From positions 1 to 6,650 of the forward strand of contig JAUXAH010000102.1 in the NCBI GenBank assembly GCA_030614945.1: DNA of 6,650 nt, in the 5' to 3' direction. This stretch comes from Phycisphaerae bacterium (GTDB lineage: Bacteria > Planctomycetota > Phycisphaerae > Sedimentisphaerales > SG8-4). The position numbers and the translations under genes were made by a program. This document shows positions 1-4,092 of the stretch, piece after piece; the first letter of the stretch is position 1; every line of letters starts with the position of its first letter. Below the pieces are notes generated by a model. It was not told where the DNA came from and ran no database searches. It saw nothing but the letters and a program-made list of their open reading frames with translations.

Positions 1-53
1 TTCTGCACAGTTGTTTCTTTGTTATGAACTCGAGGTTCGACTTCGACCGGCAT
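1..53 (-). CDS. Rolling-circle Rep protein of the neighbouring unit, N-terminus only
   Basis: The reverse strand from the ATG at 53-51 reads MPVEVEPRVHNKETTVQ and runs off the left edge. This matches MPVGVSSIVHTKETTGQ, the start of the full Rep at 5105, at 11 of 17 residues. The upstream DNA is also conserved, including the Shine-Dalgarno AGGGAG at 64-59 (5 nt from ATG) and the hairpin that contains it. It is therefore a second, diverged copy of the same gene belonging to the element to the left. The conservation also supports the start codon chosen for the full copy. Nothing can be said about whether the rest is intact. Confidence 0.75.
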   Translation of the reverse strand, partial: MPVEVEPRVHNKETTVQ

Positions 54-60
54 TCGTGCT

Positions 61-105
61 CCCTGGATGAGTTTATCGCATTGGCCTGGTAAGCAGAATC
101 CAGGG
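61..105 (-). promoter_or_regulatory. Rep leader hairpin covering the ribosome site (left copy)
   Basis: CCCTGGAT (61-68) pairs with ATCCAGGG (98-105). On the minus strand the 3' arm contains AGGG of the Shine-Dalgarno AGGGAG (64-59) of the Rep copy at 1-53, so folding would hide the ribosome site. The right copy has one extra base pair inserted in both arms, a compensatory change. Confidence 0.6.
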
Positions 106-148
106 GTGGGCTGCCAGTGCTTGAGGGGATGAGCTCCAACAGCCCACC
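105..148. other. Second Rep-leader hairpin with a compensatory base change (left copy)
   Basis: GGTGGGCTG (105-113) pairs with CAGCCCACC (140-148). The right copy has GGTGAGCTG and CAGCTCACC (5158-5166 and 5192-5200): G109-C144 is replaced by A5162-T5196, so pairing is retained. The stem abuts the ribosome-site hairpin and shares its last G. A further conserved stem TATCGACG/CGTCGATA follows at 163-170 and 204-211 (5215-5222 and 5256-5263 in the right copy). Confidence 0.65.
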
Positions 149-250
149 GGCCTGCTCACCAGTATCGACGTGCTCGGGTTGCTCTCCAGCATTGCCCTAT
201 CCTCGTCGATAGTTACAGACATACCACATATCGGGGGTGAGTTTAGATCT

Positions 251-404
251 AAAACACTATTTTTTGCGATTGGACAGTTAGTTTATGGGACTCGGAGATA
301 GGGACATGCCCTCACAGGCTTAGAATGAGGTTACGGTCAAGCCATCAACACGGGGATAACCAGGGGTGTTGTGGATTCCTACGTATGGATTCCTGCTCAC
401 TGTG
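251..404. repeat. Conserved non-coding block A (left copy)
   Basis: These 154 nt align without gaps to 5303-5456 with about four differences (97%). The block contains short stems such as AGGG/CCCT and GGCTT/AAGCC, and a repeated GGATTCCT. Reading frames here show no ribosome site. In the minus-strand sense it is the upstream leader of Rep, so it may hold the Rep promoter, although no convincing -35/-10 pair was found. Confidence 0.75.
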
Positions 405-428
405 AAGCTCTGGCTGTGTTTAATCCCG

Positions 429-487
429 CCGCTGGGCAGCAGCCCACCAGCGGAGCTTCTATCGCCGGTCAGCAGACCACCGGCGAT
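429..487. other. Two hairpins with CAGCAG loops (left copy)
   Basis: CCGCTGG (429-435) pairs with CCAGCGG (447-453), and ATCGCCGGT (461-469) pairs with ACCGGCGAT (479-487). Both loops carry CAGCAG followed by a C-rich stretch (GCAGCAGCCCA and CAGCAGACC). The second hairpin has a clear covarying counterpart at 5479-5509. Repetition of the same loop on different stems points to recognition of the loop. Confidence 0.65.
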
Positions 488-489
488 TT

Positions 490-780
490 ACTGGGGGACG
501 GTGGCGAGCGACTTACAACACAGAAGATATCCCGGGAAGCTCACAGGTGTTGTAAGTGTCTGTTAATCCGTGTCCGGTCGAGGGGGTGACTGCTCAAAGT
601 TTTACTTTGAGGAGTGGGGAATCGGCCGGTTTAAAGTTTTTTGAGATGGTTCTTCCCCCCCGCTAAACAGTATCCCCTTCCATATCAGCGATAAGCCAAG
701 GAGATAGGGGGGTACGGTGGGGGAAGAACCTTCGGCAAAACTGCACACGGATTAACGACAAGCGAGACCCGTCCCCCAGT
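490..780. ncRNA. Large nested multi-branch fold, candidate structured RNA or folded ssDNA
   Basis: Five long stems nest without crossing. The closing stem is ACTGGGGGAC/GTCCCCCAGT (490-499 and 771-780). Inside are ACTTACAACAC/GTGTTGTAAGT (511-521 and 547-557) and GTTAATCCGTGT/ACACGGATTAAC (562-573 and 745-756). The latter encloses CTCAAAG/CTTTGAG (593-599 and 605-611) and GGTTCTTCCCCC/GGGGGAAGAACC (648-659 and 719-730). All are perfect and 7-12 bp long. No gene is visible here. The shape recalls ornate large bacterial RNAs such as GOLLD or ROOL, but I see no sequence that places it in a known class. The functional strand and whether it is transcribed are unknown. This exact sequence is absent from the right unit, so there is no covariation test within the window. 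Confidence 0.5.
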
Positions 781-803
781 CGATTGTCGTTGTCGTCACA
801 TAG

Positions 804-937
804 GGACATCCCTCGGATGTCCACGTGATTTTATGTTCACAGAAGATTTTTCGCTTCGAAAAATCTAATAAAATCACTTACCAGTATGAGATTGACCTTT
901 GGCAATCGAAGGATTTTCAGACACTTGGCTGAAAATC
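804..937. other. Cluster of perfect hairpins
   Basis: Four consecutive stems are visible: GGACATCC/GGATGTCC (804-811 and 815-822); GTGATTTTAT/ATAAAATCAC (825-834 and 868-877) enclosing AGATTTTTCG/CGAAAAATCT (844-853 and 857-866, 3-nt loop); and GATTTTCAG/CTGAAAATC (912-920 and 929-937). They continue the fold that begins at 490. None is followed by a T-run typical of a terminator. Confidence 0.6.
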
Positions 938-1338
938 AGTATGTGCGTGTTTTTGTTTATTGTTCAAAGGGTCGGAGGATGTCCGATCTTAATCTTGGCT
1001 CCAACTCACTTTTACTCGAACTGTGTGGTTACAGGTATGTCGGTTGTCTGTGTCGAGTGAAATGAGTTGGGAAGCCAGATTAGGACATCTCCGGCCGGGA
1101 ACGTACGGAAGGGCCACGGCGGCCGGAGCGGGGACCGCGACGGGGGCCACAAAGAAAAAAAAACACGGAAAACAGCAAACGACTACGACGTGCGATTTGT
1201 TGGGTGGGTGGGTGGAGATTTGTTTTTTCCTACGAATGGTCTGGTTCTTAGCTTGCGATTGTTCCTTAGAATGTACAGACTCGTTACGATGATTCGATGT
1301 CAATTTATCGTTGTCGATGTCACTACGTATCTTAGGAT
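938..1338. other. Non-coding stretch with a GC-rich hairpin and a G-rich run
   Basis: No reading frame here has a ribosome site or recognisable protein. CTCCGGCC (1089-1096) pairs with GGCCGGAG (1121-1128). A run GGGTGGGTGGGTGG at 1202-1215 could form a G-quadruplex on the plus strand. From about 1300, degenerate copies of the direct repeat that is clearer at 6144-6275 lead into conserved block B. Confidence 0.4.
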
Positions 1339-1454
1339 GTACTTGATTTTGCACGGATTGTACCTACACACGCTCTGCACTTTTTTGCTTATTTTGTCGC
1401 ACGTTTTCGCTTTTATTTTCGCACACACTTTCTATATTATCGGGTTTTTCACCT
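1339..1454. repeat. Conserved non-coding block B, pyrimidine-rich (left copy)
   Basis: These 116 nt align gap-free to 6248-6363 with three differences, while flanking DNA is unrelated or poorly alignable. The block repeats TTTTCGC/GTCGCAC-type words and is T-rich on the plus strand. A plus-strand frame is open through it, but the three differences all change amino acids and there is no ribosome site. The minus frame is stopped by TAG at the same place in both copies. It is therefore probably a cis-acting site such as an origin component. Confidence 0.7.
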
Positions 1455-1617
1455 ATTTTTCGTCTCGATGTCACCATATCAGAGTAAAAACAGGGTGGTG
1501 ACATAGACGACTAAGGGCAATAGGACTCGGAAGATTTTTAAGTGCGTTAGAGAGAGGGTGATATGCAAAGGTCTACGACGAACCGCAACCACTAAACCGA
1601 AAAATGAGATGGGGGGG

Positions 1618-1700
1618 TTGAGCCGGCTTATTCGAGCAATCAAGAATCGCCGTTTACGGCTTGCAATCGAGGGTTATTTTCTGGACCAGAATCGGCTCAA
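1618..1700. other. 8-bp long-range stem enclosing a TCTTGATT site and hairpin; weak nick-site candidate
   Basis: TTGAGCCG (1618-1625) pairs with CGGCTCAA (1693-1700). Inside, on the minus strand (the Rep sense strand), the hairpin GCCGT-AA-ACGGC (1660-1649) is followed after 3 nt by TCTTGATT (1645-1638), similar to the TCTTGATA nick region of pC194/pUB110-type plasmids. The right unit has no evident counterpart, which weakens the case. Confidence 0.3.
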
Positions 1701-1709
1701 CGTCGGGCT

Positions 1710-1756
1710 GGTATCCACAATCTGCGATGTGTCACTTGGTCTTTTGACCAGGTACC
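1710..1756. other. Three-way junction after the 42-aa gene (left copy)
   Basis: The closing stem GGTATC/GGTACC (1710-1715 and 1751-1756, one T-G wobble on the plus strand) encloses hairpin CACAATC-TGC-GATGTG (1716-1731, one bulge) and hairpin TGGTC-TTTT-GACCA (1737-1750). The right unit folds the same way with different bases. It could be a transcript-end structure for the minus-strand genes, a packaging signal or a recombination site. No T-run suggests a simple terminator. Confidence 0.6.
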
Positions 1757-1775
1757 TTTTCGCTTCGCAGTGCTG

Positions 1776-1904
1776 CTACTCGACTTTGATGTTGTTCTTT
1801 TTGGCGATTTCTTTGTCATCGTCGTCTCCGAACATTTTGATGATCAGTTTGAGGAGTGCGATGAGGAATGTCAACGCCTCCCATAAGTCTTTTCCAAACT
1901 TCAT
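1776..1904 (-). CDS. 42-aa single-helix protein, conserved in the neighbouring unit
   Basis: The gene reads MKFGKDLWEALTFLIALLKL, continues with IIKMFG, an acidic DDDD patch and a basic end finishing NNIKVE. A strong ribosome site (TAGGAGGTAA, centred about 8 nt before ATG) overlaps the stop codon of the Ig-like gene. Residues about 11-25 form a hydrophobic or amphipathic helix, short for a transmembrane segment. The end of a homologous gene (NGIKIG-stop) sits at the same place in the next unit, which supports it being real. It is the last gene of the cassette and is followed within about 20 nt by the conserved three-way junction. It could be a membrane-active peptide, a small holin-like protein or a coat-like peptide. 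None of these can be shown. Confidence 0.8.
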   Translation of the reverse strand: MKFGKDLWEALTFLIALLKLIIKMFGDDDDKEIAKKNNIKVE

Positions 1905-1914
1905 GAGTTACCTC

Positions 1915-2229
1915 CTACGGGAAAAATACGATTTCTTGCGGTGCGGTCATGATTACACCGGTTGAGCTACGAAGATTCGCGTCCCAGGTAATTAGCTGTA
2001 CAACTCCGGACACTGTGGCGTTGGGAGTCCCCCAGCTTAAATCGATGCTGGACGGTGTATTCCATGCAACGCCAGTCGGGATGATGGGTGTACCGTCAAC
2101 CACGATACGAAAGGATGCCGCGGCTGGGGTGACACCGGTATCCATCGGAGTATCGAAAAATACTCGCACGGCTGCAAACGGTGCACCAGCTATTACGCTT
2201 GTACTTGAAAACCTCGGACTACGCGGCAC
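1915..2229 (-). CDS. Ig-like beta-sandwich domain protein, start uncertain (possible +1 frameshift product)
   Basis: About 104 aa follow the 232-aa gene in another frame. The convincing part runs from VRVFFDTPMDTGV through FRIVVDGTPI and SIDLSWG to EIVFFP. FDTPMD followed by F-x-I/V-x-V-x-G resembles bacterial Ig-like domains (Big_5/SwmB type). I place the start at GTG 2229, which overlaps the upstream stop by 11 nt (GTGCCGCGTAG) but has only a weak Shine-Dalgarno. Other possibilities are ATG 2268 with AGGG close by, or a +1 shift on ACC-TTT-TGT just before the upstream stop, which would join the two proteins into one of about 340 aa. A sequencing indel in TTTT would look the same. The stop TAG (1917-1915) lies within the next gene's ribosome site, so the two genes are tightly coupled. 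The likely role is adhesion or decoration, by family analogy. Confidence 0.65.
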   Translation of the reverse strand: MPRSPRFSSTSVIAGAPFAAVRVFFDTPMDTGVTPAAASFRIVVDGTPIIPTGVAWNTPSSIDLSWGTPNATVSGVVQLITWDANLRSSTGVIMTAPQEIVFFP

Positions 2230-2917
2230 AAAAGGTGTCGTCTCGGAATCGTTCCGACAATCTCCCATCTGCCCTGGAGATTCGAGCGTAAATCCATTGG
2301 TGTTGACCCTCGGCGATTCCGTATTTGGATGCGGTAACATTGGGGGTTACGGCTCCACCTGGATCGACACCGGGAATGCCAGCGAGTCCCTTCCAGGGAC
2401 CACCGAAGAAATTACGCTGAGCGTTTTGCGGTTGACCCTGATATAGGAACATGAAGGCACCATCTTCAACTGCCCACGCCATTGTGTTATCAAATGCAGT
2501 GGTGACTTGCTGAGTAGCTTCGGAGGCGGTGACTGCCAGAGTCGGGTCTTTTGCGGGTAGTTCGAAGATGACCGGTGCATCATCGATGATGGCGACGACA
2601 CCATATTTGCGAATCGAATTGCTCCGGATGTAGTGGTTGAATCCGGTCAGGTGGATAGTCTGGCCGAATTTACCTTTCATTGCAACGTTGTCACCATATA
2701 GATCCCAGGCTGCACGCTGGACTGCTGTCAAGGTGTCTGACCACCTTGCAGTTAGAAAGGCGATGGCAGCACGTATTGCTTGCTGTGCTGTCGTGTTTGG
2801 ATTGACGGGTTTTGTACGGGCCCGTGAATAATACCCGTAACGGTTTTTGCTGAAAGTGGTTCCACCGATCGAACCGGACATCCCAACCACTCCAGCACCA
2901 AAAAGTATACCAGCCAT
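2219..2917 (-). CDS. Phage-associated structural-type protein (GGTTFS / NPNT family), putative
   Basis: This 232-aa protein starts MAGILFGAGVVGMSGSIGGT. It carries GSIGGTTFSKNRYGYYSRAR (about 15-34), KPVNPNTTAQQ (about 36-46), a helical stretch with W59, QRAAW (67-71) and HLTGFNHYIRSN (89-100), and a beta-rich C-terminal half ending WIYARISRADGRLSERFR. I recall this combination (GG-T-FS-x-N, NPNT, aW, GFN-H-x-R-SN, then ADGRLS) from small proteins in tailed-phage and prophage structural regions of diverse bacteria. No specific function can be assigned. The start is strong: AAGGAGA lies 7 nt before ATG, with its own candidate promoter upstream. It may be the main virion-like component of the element, but it is too short and unusual to call a capsid protein. 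Its stop overlaps the next reading frame by 11 nt. Confidence 0.85.
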   Translation of the reverse strand: MAGILFGAGVVGMSGSIGGTTFSKNRYGYYSRARTKPVNPNTTAQQAIRAAIAFLTARWSDTLTAVQRAAWDLYGDNVAMKGKFGQTIHLTGFNHYIRSNSIRKYGVVAIIDDAPVIFELPAKDPTLAVTASEATQQVTTAFDNTMAWAVEDGAFMFLYQGQPQNAQRNFFGGPWKGLAGIPGVDPGGAVTPNVTASKYGIAEGQHQWIYARISRADGRLSERFRDDTFCAA

Positions 2918-2947
2918 GTCTCTCTCCTTTTCCTCAAAAAGCAGAAT

Positions 2948-2976
2948 GCAGCAGCTTACTACGTTTCGGCTGCTGC
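2948..2976 (-). promoter_or_regulatory. 8-bp stem-loop at the 5' end of the 232-aa gene transcript, followed by T5
   Basis: GCAGCAGC (2948-2955) pairs perfectly with GCTGCTGC (2969-2976) around a 13-nt loop. The hairpin begins almost at the predicted transcription start. On the minus strand it is followed by ATTCTGCTTTTT and then the gene's ribosome site. It could stabilise the 5' end of the mRNA or act as a weak attenuator; the T-run is offset by 7 nt, so it is not a classical terminator. Confidence 0.5.
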
Positions 2977-2980
2977 ACTC

Positions 2981-3009
2981 AATATATCACGGTCGGGAAC
3001 GTGATACAA
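2981..3009 (-). promoter_or_regulatory. Candidate sigma70-type promoter with overlapping operator-like inverted repeat
   Basis: On the minus strand TTGTAT (3009-3004) is followed, after exactly 17 nt, by TATATT (2986-2981), close to the -35 and -10 consensus. Between and over these lies a perfect 7-bp inverted repeat, TATCACG-8 nt-CGTGATA (2985-2991 and 3000-3006 on the plus strand), placed as an operator for a repressor would be. Transcription would begin near 2974, about 57 nt before the 232-aa gene. The adjacent zinc-finger protein or Rep are possible binders; this is inference. Confidence 0.6.
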
Positions 3010-3035
3010 ACTTTTTTTCACGACAGGGGGACGTC

Positions 3036-3108
3036 ACGTTACCGCAATTCCAGGGACCCGCTCAGCTGACTTTTTGCGATCGCGGTCGAGCTTTCCTTGC
3101 GGTAACGT
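3036..3108. repeat. 12-bp perfect inverted repeat across the end of the zinc-finger gene
   Basis: ACGTTACCGCAA (3036-3047) is the exact reverse complement of TTGCGGTAACGT (3097-3108). One arm is inside the zinc-finger coding sequence and the other lies after its stop codon. The 49-nt interval contains the palindrome GCGATCGC. No T-run follows on either strand, so it is not an ordinary terminator. A protein-binding site or cruciform is more likely. Confidence 0.6.
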
Positions 3109-3241
3109 AGTTTTTCCAGGCTCGATGGTGTGCCTGTTTGCATGCTGCAGAATGGAATCCGTCTCTGTCGTGTGGTTTGTGCGCGTAATATTGCTTTCCG
3201 CACCAGCGGCAATGTTTCGAAAGTCTGTATAAGTGGTTCAT
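3062..3241 (-). CDS. 59-aa CCHC zinc-finger protein
   Basis: This short gene reads MNHLYRLSKHCRWCGKQYY... and ends RPRSQKVS. It has C11-x2-C14, then H30 and C34 in the segment DGFHSAACKQAHHRAW, followed by a basic tail. That spacing matches small phage and plasmid treble-clef-like fingers of the form CxxC...F[CH]SxxC[KR]xxxxR, with histidine in place of the usual third cysteine. Such proteins usually bind DNA or RNA. GGAG lies about 10 nt before the ATG. The ATG also overlaps the TGA of a 10-codon upstream reading frame that starts at 3268, so weak coupling is possible. The gene lies between the cysteine-rich protein and the promoter of the 232-aa gene, a good position for a regulator of that promoter, though this is inference. 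A 12-bp inverted-repeat arm lies within its last third. Confidence 0.75.
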   Translation of the reverse strand: MNHLYRLSKHCRWCGKQYYAHKPHDRDGFHSAACKQAHHRAWKNYVTARKARPRSQKVS

Positions 3242-3273
3242 TTTCGTGTTACTCCAGTCTTACGATCCATTTG

Positions 3274-3285
3274 ACCAGGCCTGGT
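3274..3285. repeat. 12-nt palindrome ACCAGGCCTGGT in the leader of the zinc-finger gene
   Basis: A perfect 12-nt palindrome lies about 33 nt upstream of the zinc-finger start codon. It could be a regulatory binding site. No promoter boxes are evident around it, and it may be chance. Confidence 0.3.
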
Positions 3286-3326
3286 AGGATTCGCCGGCTG
3301 CAGCAGCTCTACCGGTAACGCTGTTT

Positions 3327-3893
3327 TTACGGCTCAAATAGTATTTTTATATTTGTCGTATCGGCGATTCGACAGAATTTGTAAACGAGTTTGCCATCCT
3401 CGAGGGGACGAAGCTCCATGAAAAGGTCTGCTGCTTTCTCCATATTGATGGATTCCAGTAGTTCGGTTGCCTGGGGCGTCCAGGTGACAACACCGAGTCC
3501 CTCGATGGCACAGGTCAAGGCTGGAGTACAGTCGACGGCGTTGTGCCAGACGGTACCTTCAGGGGGACATGCGTCTTTTGTCTCGTCGAAGTACACTTTG
3601 AGATTATGGTCATTCAGAAACAGGCCAGCTTTACCATCAGCTACACGCCAGGGTTGATACCAACATTCCCATATGTCACCGAGGTATCGCCAGCTACATG
3701 GGAATCCGACTTGCTGAACGAGTCTGAAAACACGATCGTTTGGTGGAAACAGACAGGCTTCTTTTCCGATGCCCTCGCATCTTACGATGAGGATGAAACG
3801 AGCGTAAACGTATTTCGGAGTTTCGCCGTTTGCAAAACAATGAGTACAGTGGTTACCATACTCAATCTCAAGTGGCGGCATCTGCTGGCCCAC
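3327..3893 (-). CDS. Cysteine-rich, beta-rich protein of unknown function
   Basis: The reading frame is open from ATG 3908. I prefer the GTG at 3893 because GGAGGG sits 7 nt before it, whereas the ATG has no Shine-Dalgarno. A third option is the ATG at 3881 (MPPLEIEYGNHC), where the recognisable sequence starts. Depending on the start the protein is 184 to 193 aa. It has about ten cysteines, including CTHC near the N-terminus, many aromatic residues, and alternating hydrophobic patterns that suggest beta-sheet (YVYARFILIVRC, NLKVYFDET, GVVTWTPQ). There is no signal peptide or transmembrane helix. The pattern reminds me of proteins encoded near phage structural genes, but I cannot name a family. 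It overlaps the 74-aa gene upstream and is followed by about 85 nt before the zinc-finger gene. It could be a virion or surface-associated protein; the function is open. Confidence 0.75.
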   Translation of the reverse strand: MGQQMPPLEIEYGNHCTHCFANGETPKYVYARFILIVRCEGIGKEACLFPPNDRVFRLVQQVGFPCSWRYLGDIWECWYQPWRVADGKAGLFLNDHNLKVYFDETKDACPPEGTVWHNAVDCTPALTCAIEGLGVVTWTPQATELLESINMEKAADLFMELRPLEDGKLVYKFCRIADTTNIKILFEP

Positions 3894-4092
3894 GTTCTTG
3901 CCCTCCATCCGGATACGGGAGTCCGGGATTGTACATGGCCCAAAGTAGGTAGGTTTTGACCTCGTCGAGTAGCTCGAGATCTTCCTCGATTGCCCTTTTG
4001 AATCGCGGCTCCGGATTGGTTGCGAACGCTTTGTTCAGAAACAGTTTGCCATGCGAGATGGCTTCGACGTGTTTGTGCGTTACTTTTTTCAT
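3868..4092 (-). CDS. Small helical protein translationally coupled to Rep, unknown function
   Basis: This 74-aa protein begins MKKVTHKHVEAISHG. Its ATG overlaps the Rep stop codon (ATGA at 4092-4089), and AAGGA lies about 9 nt upstream inside the end of Rep, so its translation is probably coupled to Rep. Residues from about 5 to 55 look alpha-helical, with an acidic patch EEDLELLDEVK, followed by a proline- and glycine-rich tail. No motif or signal peptide is visible and I do not recognise the family. Its position suggests a Rep partner or copy-number factor, which is inference only. Its 3' end overlaps the next gene by about 26 nt (GTG start) or 41 nt (ATG start). Confidence 0.75.
   Translation of the reverse strand: MKKVTHKHVEAISHGKLFLNKAFATNPEPRFKRAIEEDLELLDEVKTYLLWAMYNPGLPYPDGGQERGPADAAT

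Noticed and set aside
648..730. Rho-independent terminator
   Set aside because: The 12-bp stem has no T-run after it on either strand and encloses about 60 nt.
989..1354. 121-codon minus-strand reading frame
   Set aside because: It has a GTG start without a ribosome site, low-complexity VVVVCC and FFFFF stretches, and a start that is not kept in the right unit.
1425..1450. XerCD dif-like site in TTTCTATATTATCGGG
   Set aside because: The XerC arm does not resemble the known consensus, so the match is limited to an AT-rich centre.
1067..1501. Plus-strand 144-codon frame sharing a hydrophobic stretch with the one at 6120-6470
   Set aside because: The similarity comes from the conserved DNA block B. 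The few differences change amino acids, upstream parts are unrelated, and there is no ribosome site.
1949..2446. Plus-strand 165-codon frame
   Set aside because: It lies antisense to the 232-aa and Ig-like genes, which have better coding evidence and ribosome sites.
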